From positions 256,942-320,941 of the forward strand of contig NZ_JARGYD010000005.1 in the NCBI RefSeq assembly GCF_029168315.1: DNA of 64,000 nt, in the 5' to 3' direction. A program made the translations under genes and the position numbers. Source of the DNA: Psychromarinibacter halotolerans. Lineage in GTDB: Bacteria > Pseudomonadota > Alphaproteobacteria > Rhodobacterales > Rhodobacteraceae. Below are positions 8,506-16,332 of the stretch, piece by piece (within the stretch, counting starts at the first letter, position 1; every line of letters starts with the position of its first letter). Below the pieces are notes generated by a model. It was given only the letters and a program-made list of their open reading frames with translations. It was not told where the DNA came from and did not search any database.

Positions 8506-9588
8506 ATGTCGATTGGAAAAGCCCTGAAACTGACGATCCCGGCCGCCTTCTTCGGCTATGCCGCTTTCGCCAACTACAGCCTGCTTACGTCGGATGTCGA
8601 AGGTCCGAAATGGGCCGGTCTGTGGAGCGGCGAGGTCACGCAGGAGATCGACACGATCTACCGCGCGAACCTGCCGCACCGCGACCCCGCCGTCGGCATC
8701 ATCGGTGCGGTCCGCTATATCGCGCTGGGCGAAGGGCGCGACGGTGTCGTCGTCGGGCGCGACGGCTGGCTGTTCTCGGACGAGGAATACCGCCCGCTCG
8801 CAACCGCGCCGCACGGGCTGGACAAGACGGTCGGTTACATCGCCAGCGTCCGCGAGACGCTGCGCGCGGCGGGGGCCGAACTGGTGGTCGTGCCGCTTCC
8901 GGCGAAACTGGACATGGAACGCGCGCAGGCCGGTGAGGACGCTCCGTCCAAACGGATCGAACAGGACTATGCCGCCTTCCTTCGGGCGCTTGACGGGGCC
9001 GGGGTGGAAACCGTGGACACCCGCCCGGTGCTGTCGCAACGCCCGGATCCCTTCTTCCGCACCGATACCCACTGGACACCCGCCGCCGCCCGCGACGTGG
9101 CCGAGGCGGTCGCCAACTCTGGCCGTGTGGCGATCGGTGACGCGTCGTTCGACGTGGTGCCCGGCCCGGCGGTCAGCTTTACCGGCGACCTCGTGTCCTT
9201 CGTGACCTCGGACAGTCTGGCGCCCTTCGTCGGCCTGCGCCCCGAGCATGTAACGCCCTACGTGGCCGAAGCCGTGGCTGAAACCGACGCTGATGGCGGC
9301 ATGGATATCTTCGGCGGCGGCGCCAGCGGGGCCTATGCGCTGGTCGGCACCAGCTATTCCGCGAACCCGAACTGGAGCTTCGCCGAAGCGCTGAAGCTGT
9401 CGCTGGCACAGGACGTGCTGAACTATGCCGAGGAGGGGCAGGGCCCCGTCGCGCCCATGGCGGCGTTCCTGTCGCGCCTTGCCTCCGGCACCGAAGAGGT
9501 GCCGCCAGTGGTGATCTGGGAATTCCCGGTTCGCTACCTGACCGATCCGGCGCTGATGGACCGCGCCGAGGAGCGGCAGGATGCGTAA
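8506..9588 (+). CDS. algJ: AlgJ-like SGNH-fold O-acetyltransferase
   Basis: A periplasmic acetyltransferase of the AlgJ/AlgX family that works with AlgI. The 360-residue protein has an N-terminal signal anchor (about 7-25), the family entry motif VVGRDGWLFSDEEY (83-96), the catalytic D-x-H in RTDTHWTP (Asp187, His189) and the nucleophile serine in GTSYS (Ser283). All members of the catalytic set are therefore visible. The start ATG at 8506 follows a GGAGA site and leaves a 14-base gap to algI. The 3' end overlaps the next gene by 8 bases. A short Ala/Asp/Gly-rich stretch (about 255-275) sits just before the serine block, as it does in the AlgX of this cluster. Confidence 0.9.
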   Translation: MSIGKALKLTIPAAFFGYAAFANYSLLTSDVEGPKWAGLWSGEVTQEIDTIYRANLPHRDPAVGIIGAVRYIALGEGRDGVVVGRDGWLFSDEEYRPLATAPHGLDKTVGYIASVRETLRAAGAELVVVPLPAKLDMERAQAGEDAPSKRIEQDYAAFLRALDGAGVETVDTRPVLSQRPDPFFRTDTHWTPAAARDVAEAVANSGRVAIGDASFDVVPGPAVSFTGDLVSFVTSDSLAPFVGLRPEHVTPYVAEAVAETDADGGMDIFGGGASGAYALVGTSYSANPNWSFAEALKLSLAQDVLNYAEEGQGPVAPMAAFLSRLASGTEEVPPVVIWEFPVRYLTDPALMDRAEERQDA

Positions 9589-10381
9589 CGTTATCCTTGC
9601 CACGACCATGCTGGCGTTCGCAGGGCCCGCCACGGCGCAGGTTGTCGACCTTGGCACCGGCGGCAGTTCCGCCGACCCCGAGGCCAAGCGCATCGCGGTC
9701 GAGCTTGCGCCCGGGCTTCGGTCCACCCGTGATCTGCCGTGGAACCTGCGACAGGCACGGCGGCGGCTGATCGACGGGCAGACCGTTTCGATGACCGATC
9801 TGCGCCAGATGGCCGATCGCGGCGACGGCTTCGCGTCGTACCGCTTCGCCGAGCGCCTGATGGAGACGGGCAACCCCGACCTTGCCGACGACGCTGCGCA
9901 TTACTACGGCATGGCCGCCGCGACCGGGCGGGCGGGGGCGATCTTCGGGCTGGTGAAGGCCGTCGATGCGATCAAGGACGTGGACGCCGTCCCGCCCCGA
10001 CGGCTGGACGTGATCCGCGACATTCTTCTGGCCTATGCGCGCGCCGGGAACAGCCGCGCCATCGACGCGGTGCTTCAGTACCATCTGGATGGCGTGCCGT
10101 TCGGAAGCTTCGGCGACGACGTCGAAAGCCTTGTGCTGGCTGGCAGCGGCGACGGGGCGGTGTCGCTGCAACTGGCCACCGCGCTGCTGCAACAGCCGGA
10201 CCCGACCCGCGAAGAACTGGAACGCGCCCGCGACTACCTCGAACGCGCGCAGGCGTCGGAGTCGATGCGCACCGTCCTGATCGCCGGAAACCTGCTGCCA
10301 GGGGTCGAGACGGCGCTGGCCGCGTTGCCTGCTCTGGCGCCGGACACGGATGACGCCCCCATCACGGAGGACACCCAATGA
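9581..10381 (+). CDS. Small secreted Sel1/TPR-like protein, function unknown
   Basis: A 266-residue protein with a clear signal peptide (about residues 1-19, ending PATAQ) followed by an all-helical sequence rich in Ala, Arg and Leu. Segments such as FASYRFAERLMETG and AAHYYGMAAATGRAGAIFG resemble single Sel1/TPR-like units, the same architecture as AlgK. The canonical Pseudomonas operon has no gene at this place. It is coupled on both sides (8-base overlap with algJ, 4-base overlap with algX), so it belongs to the acetylation block. It could be a scaffold helping AlgJ/AlgX or part of the export complex. The periplasmic location is well supported; the function is not known. Confidence 0.7.
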   Translation: MRNVILATTMLAFAGPATAQVVDLGTGGSSADPEAKRIAVELAPGLRSTRDLPWNLRQARRRLIDGQTVSMTDLRQMADRGDGFASYRFAERLMETGNPDLADDAAHYYGMAAATGRAGAIFGLVKAVDAIKDVDAVPPRRLDVIRDILLAYARAGNSRAIDAVLQYHLDGVPFGSFGDDVESLVLAGSGDGAVSLQLATALLQQPDPTREELERARDYLERAQASESMRTVLIAGNLLPGVETALAALPALAPDTDDAPITEDTQ

Positions 10382-11850
10382 AATACCTGCTGACCACCGC
10401 CCTGATCGCACTGGCCGCTCCGGCGCTGGCCGAGACGCCTTCGGCCTTCGGATGTACCGGGCTGGAGACCGACAAGGAACTGCCCACGATCGAAGGCCGC
10501 GACGGCGTGTTCTACCGCATCCACGCGGACCTTCGTCTGCACCATTCCTTTTCGGATCAAGTCGTCGCCGACATGGCCGCCCTTAGCCGCGCGCTGGCCG
10601 AGCGGGGCACAACGCTGATCTACGTGCCGATCCCCACAAAATCCGTTGTGCTGCCGGACCTGCTGCCGGACGAGGCGCGGCTGTACGGGTTCGATCTGGA
10701 AATCGCCAGCTGGACCCACGATCAGGTGATCGAACGCCTGCAAGAGGCCGGCGTGCTGACCGTCGACGCCCGAAGCGCGATGAAGGACGCACCCGGCGAC
10801 GCGCTGCCGTTCTTCCGCGCCGACTTTCACTGGACGGCCCGGGGCGCGGACCTGACCGCCGCCGCGATTGCCGACGTGATCCGGGCGCAGCCGGACTATG
10901 CGGACCTGCCGAAGACCGTGTTCGAGACCGTCGAAACCGGCATGGACACCGGCTTTTCCGGGATGCGCCGCATCCTGCAAAAGCACTGCCTGGACACGCT
11001 GCCAGAGCCGCAGACAATGACCTATGACACGGTGATCTCGAACGGTTCGGTCGATCTGGGGCAGGGCGAAGACGGTGCGATCGACATCGGCTTGGGCGAC
11101 ACCGGCGACGATGGTCCGGTCGACATCGGACTTGGCACGACCGACGAGGCCCCGGCGTCCGAAGATCCCGGCATCGACATCGGGCTGGGCGATGACGAGG
11201 ATGCGGGCGGCGGCGGCTTCGATCTGTTCGGCGAACAGGAAGCCTCGGTGCCGGTTGCGCTGCTGGGCACGTCGTTCTCGGATTCACCGATCAACAACTT
11301 CCCCGGCTTCCTTGCCCAACATAGCGATCTGGAAGTGATCAACTACGCGATCACCGGCGGCAACCAGTTCGGCGCGATGATCTCGTACATGACGTCCGCC
11401 GAGTTTCAGGAAAACCGGCCAAGGTTCCTTGTCTGGGAGAACCCGATCTACAACAACCTCGCCCAGTACGGCGACCAGCCCATGCGCGAGCTGATCGCGG
11501 CGGCGCGCGGCGCCTGCGACACCCCGCTGGACGCGACCCTGAACGACAGCCGCACGGTCCTGACCGCCGATCTGGACGGGATGGATCTTGATGCCAGCGA
11601 CAGCCTGTTCCTCGACACGTCGGGGTCTGCCGGGCTGGAGGCGCGGTTCACCTTCGTGTCCGCTGATGGCTACCGGCGCACCAAGTCCGTGGCCCGAGGC
11701 GAACGCCTGCGCCGGACCGGGCGGTTCTACATGCCACTGTCCGCCCTGTGGCCGGATGGCCCGGTGCAAGTCGAAATCGAGATGTCGCAAGTCTACGGCG
11801 CGGCTCCGACCCTTTCCGTGTGTTCCAACCAAAGCGAGGAAAAATCATGA
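10378..11850 (+). CDS. algX: AlgX-like terminal O-acetyltransferase with acidic repeat insertion
   Basis: AlgX is the periplasmic acetyltransferase that acetylates mannuronate residues directly. The 490-residue protein has a signal peptide (cleavage after ALA at 16-18), a split SGNH domain with Asp149 and His151 in RADFHWT and Ser299 in GTSFSDS, and a C-terminal beta-rich carbohydrate-binding module (about 370-490, ending in a cysteine pair region). Between the two catalytic blocks, residues 224-287 form a Gly/Asp-rich insertion with repeated (V/I)DIGLG units, not part of the usual family fold. The start overlaps the previous stop (ATGA). The role is well supported; the insertion is odd. Confidence 0.88.
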   Translation: MKYLLTTALIALAAPALAETPSAFGCTGLETDKELPTIEGRDGVFYRIHADLRLHHSFSDQVVADMAALSRALAERGTTLIYVPIPTKSVVLPDLLPDEARLYGFDLEIASWTHDQVIERLQEAGVLTVDARSAMKDAPGDALPFFRADFHWTARGADLTAAAIADVIRAQPDYADLPKTVFETVETGMDTGFSGMRRILQKHCLDTLPEPQTMTYDTVISNGSVDLGQGEDGAIDIGLGDTGDDGPVDIGLGTTDEAPASEDPGIDIGLGDDEDAGGGGFDLFGEQEASVPVALLGTSFSDSPINNFPGFLAQHSDLEVINYAITGGNQFGAMISYMTSAEFQENRPRFLVWENPIYNNLAQYGDQPMRELIAAARGACDTPLDATLNDSRTVLTADLDGMDLDASDSLFLDTSGSAGLEARFTFVSADGYRRTKSVARGERLRRTGRFYMPLSALWPDGPVQVEIEMSQVYGAAPTLSVCSNQSEEKS

Positions 11851-12476
11851 AATCTCGTCGTTTCGTACTGGCCGGGATGCTGGCCCTGTCTGCCGCGACC
11901 GGCCCGGTCATCGCGCAGGATGACGGTCTGTATCAGGATGTGTTCGACCCGAATTCCAGCTTCATCCGCGTGCTTGCCCCGGACGAAGCCTTCGCCACTG
12001 TCGACGGCACAGAGGTGCGCAACCTCGACGAGGGCGTGTCGTCCTACGTCAACGTGATGCCGGGCAGTGTCGAGGTGGCGCTGCCGTCGGCCACCACCAG
12101 CATCGAGGTCGCGCCAAGCAGCTACTACACGGTGGTGCTGTCCGAGGCGGGCGAACCCGAGGTGCTGACCGACACGATGGTCAACAGCCCGTCGAAGTCG
12201 GACGTCAGCTTCTACAACCTCACCGGCAACGACGCAGTCGAGCTGTACGTTCCGGCCGCCAAGGCGGTGGCCATCGGCGATGTCGCGCCCGGCCTTGGCA
12301 AGTCCGTCGCCCTGAAGGCGCCGCTGACGCTGGATTTCGAACTGCGCGCGGATGGCGAAACCCTCGCCTCGGTCGCGGCGGTCGAACTGAAGCGCAAGGC
12401 GGGCGTGTCCATCGTCCTGACCGAACTGGATGGCGCCTATACCGCCATCGCGGTTCCCAACAGCTACACCCAGTAA
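11847..12476 (+). CDS. algF: AlgF-like periplasmic acetylation adaptor
   Basis: AlgF is a small periplasmic protein needed for alginate O-acetylation, thought to link AlgJ and AlgX. The ATG at 11847 overlaps the algX stop and has an AGCGAGGA ribosome site, giving 209 residues (family about 216). The signal peptide is residues 1-23, ending VIAQD. The mature protein is mostly predicted beta strand, with two domain-like halves; the first contains FIRVLAPDEAFATVDG. An in-frame extension upstream to 11748 lies inside algX and is disregarded. The acetylation set algI-algJ-algX-algF is thus complete in this operon. Confidence 0.85.
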   Translation: MKSRRFVLAGMLALSAATGPVIAQDDGLYQDVFDPNSSFIRVLAPDEAFATVDGTEVRNLDEGVSSYVNVMPGSVEVALPSATTSIEVAPSSYYTVVLSEAGEPEVLTDTMVNSPSKSDVSFYNLTGNDAVELYVPAAKAVAIGDVAPGLGKSVALKAPLTLDFELRADGETLASVAAVELKRKAGVSIVLTELDGAYTAIAVPNSYTQ

Positions 12477-12504
12477 GACGATCAGCCCGAGGGGGGCGAA
12501 CCGC

Positions 12505-15273
12505 ATGACATCCCGAACCGACCTCCGCCCTGTCCGGCGTATTGCCCGAACCCTCGTGCTTGCGGCGGCGCTGCCCATCGTGGCGGCGCCCCGCGCCCCG
12601 GCAGACACCATCGACCTTGTCTTTCGCCCGCCCGAAATGGCGCCGCAAGAGGTCTGCATCGCCCGTCCGCCGGACGAAGAGACCGTGGCCCTGTGGTCCG
12701 ACTGGGACGGGGGCGCGCTGCCGGATATGGAGTCGGATTTCGTGCGGCGGGATCTGAAGCGCCTGCAACAGATCGACGCCCGCCGCTGGTTCGGCACCAT
12801 CGACGCGATGATCGACCGGCTGGCGGAACGCGACCCCAAGTTCGCTGGCCGCAACGCGCTGCTGACCCGCATTCAGGCGATGGAGGACGCGGGCCGCTAC
12901 GAAGAACTGCGCGCGCGGCGGCTGGTGCCGGATCTTGCGCGGATGGAAGGATCGGATTCGCCGCGCATCCAGAACGCCCTGTCGCGGTTCTATCGCGATG
13001 GTATCGGCGTGGAACGCGACAATGCCCGCGCGGACGAGCTGCTGATCGCGGCGGGCTATGGCGGCAACGCTGACGCGCTGCTGACCCTGTCGCAACTGGC
13101 CGCCGAGGGCCGTGCCCCGGAAGGCTGGGACGTGCCGGTCGATCTTGCCGTCACGATGGCCTTCGGGTCGCTGGTGGGCGAGCTGAACCCGACCATCTGC
13201 GACCGCACCTCGCGCATCGCCCGTGAATACCACAACGGCGAAGTCGTCACCCACGACGCACGCCTTGCCCACGACTGGTATCGCTTCACCGCCGATCTGG
13301 GCGACGACTATGCCGCGTGGAAAGTGGTCGAATATCACATGCAGGCGGAAGGCTTCGAAAAGGACAACGACGTCCTGCTGAAGTACCTGACGCAGGCGTC
13401 CGACGGCGGGCTGAGCTATGCCCAGATCGAACTTGGCCGCCTGTACGAAGCCGGATCGCTGGTCGAACACGACCTTGACCGCGCCCTGTCCCTGTACAAG
13501 GCCGCGGCCGCTGGCGGCGGCCGTCCCGGCCTGACCCGCGTCGCGCTGTTCCTTGAAGAACATAAGGCAGAATACGCCGGGCAGCAGGACGACCGCATCG
13601 CGGCGCTGACCGCGATTTCCGAGATGAACGACGCGCCGGGCTGGGTGTTCACCCGCCTTGCGCAGAACGTGCTGGAAACCAAAGGCCGCTGGGCTGGCGA
13701 GGCGCAGGCGATGGCCCTGCTGGAAGAAGCCTCGGCGCGGGGCGACCTTGACGGCATCACCCGCCTTGCGACCATGCTGATCGCCCGCCGCCAGTCGCCC
13801 GAGGAATTCGAGCGTGCGATCGGGATGCTCAGCCGGTCGGTGTCCGTCTATGGCGGTGTGACGCCTTCAAAACGGCTGGCCGCCGCGTTCATGTGTCAGG
13901 CCGCCGACAGCCCCCGGCTGGAAGAAGCCGCCTATTGGTCCGCCACCGAAGAGGCCACCGCCTCTGCCAACATCGAGATCCCCGTGGCGCAGTTGATTGC
14001 CCTTACCCCGGAACAGAACCCGCGCGAAATCGCGATCATCCAAAGCCAGGCGCTGTATGGGCGGCCAAGCTCTCTGGCGAGCTGGCTGAAATACCTCGAC
14101 TATGCCGCCTTCGCCGACGACGAGATGCGCGAGTTCTGGCAGGAATATTCCGAGCAGTACAACGACGTGCTGAACGCCCTCGCCAAGCTTGAACTGCAGC
14201 TTGCCAGCAACCCCGAACAGCGCCTTGCCGCCTTCGACATGCTGCGGCGTGAATACCAGCAGTCGGGCGCACCGGCGGCGCTGGAACTGGCGCAGGCGTT
14301 GCTGGACTATGACGCTGCCGGTGATGCCACCACGCGCGAGGATATCCTTGCGCTGCTGCGCGAACCGGCCGAAGCCGGGATCGGCGCTGCGATCCAGCTG
14401 ATCGCCAGCCTCGATGCCGACGCCGCGCACCGTCAGACGATCTACGACCAATATGCCGGGGTCATCGCCGACAACGGCGACTTCGACGCGCTGGTCTTCG
14501 CCGCGCCCTTCGTTCAGGGCGAAACTCGCGATCTGTACCTGTCCCGCGCGGCCGGCGTCATGCGCTGCGACTACAAGCACGCAATGGCTATGGCGCAGTT
14601 GTCCAACACGTTGGGCGACGAGACCGAGGTGTCGCACTGGCTGGACATCGCAGAGCACCTGACCGGCCAGAACGCATGGGCGATGCGCGGGCTGGCCGAG
14701 ATGAAGATGGACGCAGGCGGCCCGGATGCCGCGACCGAGGCCCAAACGCTGTTGGAGCAGGCCGTCGCGCTGGGCGACGACAGCGCATCGCGCGATCTGT
14801 TCGAACTGGCGCTTCTGGCGGATCAGCCGACCTACGATCCCGAGGGCGCGGTCGCCATGATCGACGCGGCCCGCGAGGGCGACCAATGGGAGATGCTGGC
14901 AAGCTACCTCAGCCGTTATCGCGGCGCCGACGACGCCGTGAAGGCAGAGATCGAGGCCCGCCTCGACATGCCTGTCCTGTACCGCACGGCGGCGGCGAAC
15001 GGCGACATCTATTCGATGCGGGCCTACGGCCAGTATCTGCAAGAGACCGCCGAGGATGCCGACACGCTGGCCGAGTCCACCGACTGGCTGCGCAAGGCCG
15101 CAGAAGGCGGCGACACGACCGCGATGGCCGAATACGGCGAGGCGCTGGCCTTCGGCATCGGCACCCAAGCGAACCCGGCCGAGGCGGTGACCTGGCTGGA
15201 AAAGGCGGCGGCCGGTGGCAGCCGCAAAGCAACCGAAATCACCGCGCTGATCAGACTAAGCGAGGAGAGCTAA
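12505..15273 (+). CDS. Large AlgK-like periplasmic Sel1/TPR-repeat protein
   Basis: A 922-residue helical-repeat protein with a signal peptide (hydrophobic about 16-28). No lipobox cysteine is visible, unlike the outer-membrane lipoprotein AlgK (about 475 residues). Repeats read as Sel1-like units, for example FYRDGIGVERDNARADELLI near the start, LGRLYEAGSLVEHDLDRALS in the middle and YGEALAFGIGTQANPAEAV at the end; perhaps twenty units in all. The position in the operon and the fold suggest the AlgK role of scaffolding the trans-envelope export complex. The doubled length could mean it also does work that other species give to further proteins. The ATG at 12505 follows a GA-rich stretch; earlier in-frame codons overlap algF. 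Confidence 0.75.
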   Translation: MTSRTDLRPVRRIARTLVLAAALPIVAAPRAPADTIDLVFRPPEMAPQEVCIARPPDEETVALWSDWDGGALPDMESDFVRRDLKRLQQIDARRWFGTIDAMIDRLAERDPKFAGRNALLTRIQAMEDAGRYEELRARRLVPDLARMEGSDSPRIQNALSRFYRDGIGVERDNARADELLIAAGYGGNADALLTLSQLAAEGRAPEGWDVPVDLAVTMAFGSLVGELNPTICDRTSRIAREYHNGEVVTHDARLAHDWYRFTADLGDDYAAWKVVEYHMQAEGFEKDNDVLLKYLTQASDGGLSYAQIELGRLYEAGSLVEHDLDRALSLYKAAAAGGGRPGLTRVALFLEEHKAEYAGQQDDRIAALTAISEMNDAPGWVFTRLAQNVLETKGRWAGEAQAMALLEEASARGDLDGITRLATMLIARRQSPEEFERAIGMLSRSVSVYGGVTPSKRLAAAFMCQAADSPRLEEAAYWSATEEATASANIEIPVAQLIALTPEQNPREIAIIQSQALYGRPSSLASWLKYLDYAAFADDEMREFWQEYSEQYNDVLNALAKLELQLASNPEQRLAAFDMLRREYQQSGAPAALELAQALLDYDAAGDATTREDILALLREPAEAGIGAAIQLIASLDADAAHRQTIYDQYAGVIADNGDFDALVFAAPFVQGETRDLYLSRAAGVMRCDYKHAMAMAQLSNTLGDETEVSHWLDIAEHLTGQNAWAMRGLAEMKMDAGGPDAATEAQTLLEQAVALGDDSASRDLFELALLADQPTYDPEGAVAMIDAAREGDQWEMLASYLSRYRGADDAVKAEIEARLDMPVLYRTAAANGDIYSMRAYGQYLQETAEDADTLAESTDWLRKAAEGGDTTAMAEYGEALAFGIGTQANPAEAVTWLEKAAAGGSRKATEITALIRLSEES

Positions 15274-15275
15274 CC

Positions 15276-16319
15276 ATGAAGACCCGCACACTGACCATCT
15301 GCCTGGCCGCCGCGGCAAGCCTTGGCATCCCCGCAGCACCGGCGCTCGCCCAAACGGAAGCGGCCTGCGTCACCGTGCCAGAGCCGGTCGTCAGCCTGTC
15401 CTACGGCAGCCGCTATATCGACGACGACGACAGCCGGTCCGTGGTGGACGAGGAGTCCGAACAGGCCGTAAACGACGCGCTGCGCCCGATCGACGATTTC
15501 CTGCGAGACCTGACGTCCGAGGCCAACGCGGTGCTGCGCGGCGGTGACGACCGGCAAGAGAAGGCTGACTGCGTGGTCGCCGCCATCGCCGAATGGGCAG
15601 AGGCCGACGCCCTGTCCGATCTGGGCACCTTCAACGCCGGTCTTACCGTCGGCGCGCGCTATGCCGGCTTTGCGATGGCGTACCGACAGGTCCGCCCCTA
15701 CAGCAGCCTGATGGCCGAGGGCGAGGCGATCGAGGAATGGCTGTCCACCCGCGTCCGCGAGCAGATGACCTTCTGGGAGGAAGAGGCGACGCCGGGCGCC
15801 AAGACAGGCAACCTGCGGGCGTGGGCCGCGCTGGCCGTGAACCTTGTGGGCGACATAACGGGCGACGACGACGCGCTGTTCTGGTCCGCGTCCTCGATCA
15901 CCCACGTCATGTGCACCGCGCTGGACGACGGCAGCCTGCCGCAGGAAATGAAGCGCGGCAATTACGCACTGCACTATCAGTTGCACGCGATTTCGCCCTT
16001 GGTGGTCACCGCCGCGCTGCTGGAAGAGCAGGGCCTGTCGGTCAAGGACAACTGCGGCGATGCCCTGCAGCGGATCGTGATCTATGCCCTGAACGACATC
16101 GAGAACGAAGGCGCCGCCGCGATGGAATATTCGGGCAAGGAACAAAGTTACTGGGACGGCACCGAAGAACTGGAAAGCCACGAGATGGCGTGGCTTGAAG
16201 CCTATCTGACCCTGTTTCCGGACCCCGAGATCGACGCGTACGCAGAGCAGTTCCGCCCGCTTGGCAATTCCAAGCTGGGCGGATCGCAGTCGCTTTTGTG
16301 GGGCGCGCCCACGAACTGA
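15276..16319 (+). CDS. algL: AlgL-like PL5 alginate lyase homologue with altered active site
   Basis: AlgL cleaves alginate in the periplasm and clears polymer that fails to be exported. The 347-residue protein (family about 367) has a signal peptide (cleavage near ALAQ, 23-26) and aligns by eye along its length with PL5 lyases: ADCVVAAIAEWAEADAL (98-114), LPQEMKR (221-227), the HAISPL segment and AWLEAYLTLFP (305-315). Catalysis in PL5 uses Asn-His, Arg and Tyr. Here NNHSYW reads GNLRAW (178-183), so the histidine is Leu180. KRRQRALAY reads KRGNYALHY, so the arginine is lost while Tyr234 remains. Lyase activity is doubtful. It is the last gene of the operon, tail-to-tail with the flotillin gene 13 bases away. 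Confidence 0.82.
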   Translation: MKTRTLTICLAAAASLGIPAAPALAQTEAACVTVPEPVVSLSYGSRYIDDDDSRSVVDEESEQAVNDALRPIDDFLRDLTSEANAVLRGGDDRQEKADCVVAAIAEWAEADALSDLGTFNAGLTVGARYAGFAMAYRQVRPYSSLMAEGEAIEEWLSTRVREQMTFWEEEATPGAKTGNLRAWAALAVNLVGDITGDDDALFWSASSITHVMCTALDDGSLPQEMKRGNYALHYQLHAISPLVVTAALLEEQGLSVKDNCGDALQRIVIYALNDIENEGAAAMEYSGKEQSYWDGTEELESHEMAWLEAYLTLFPDPEIDAYAEQFRPLGNSKLGGSQSLLWGAPTN

Positions 16320-16332
16320 TGCGGATCGGGCG

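Noticed and set aside
11047..11238. RTX-type calcium-binding repeats in AlgX
   Set aside because: The units read (V/I)DIGLG with variable spacers and do not follow the GGxGxDxUx nonapeptide pattern, so no RTX call is made.
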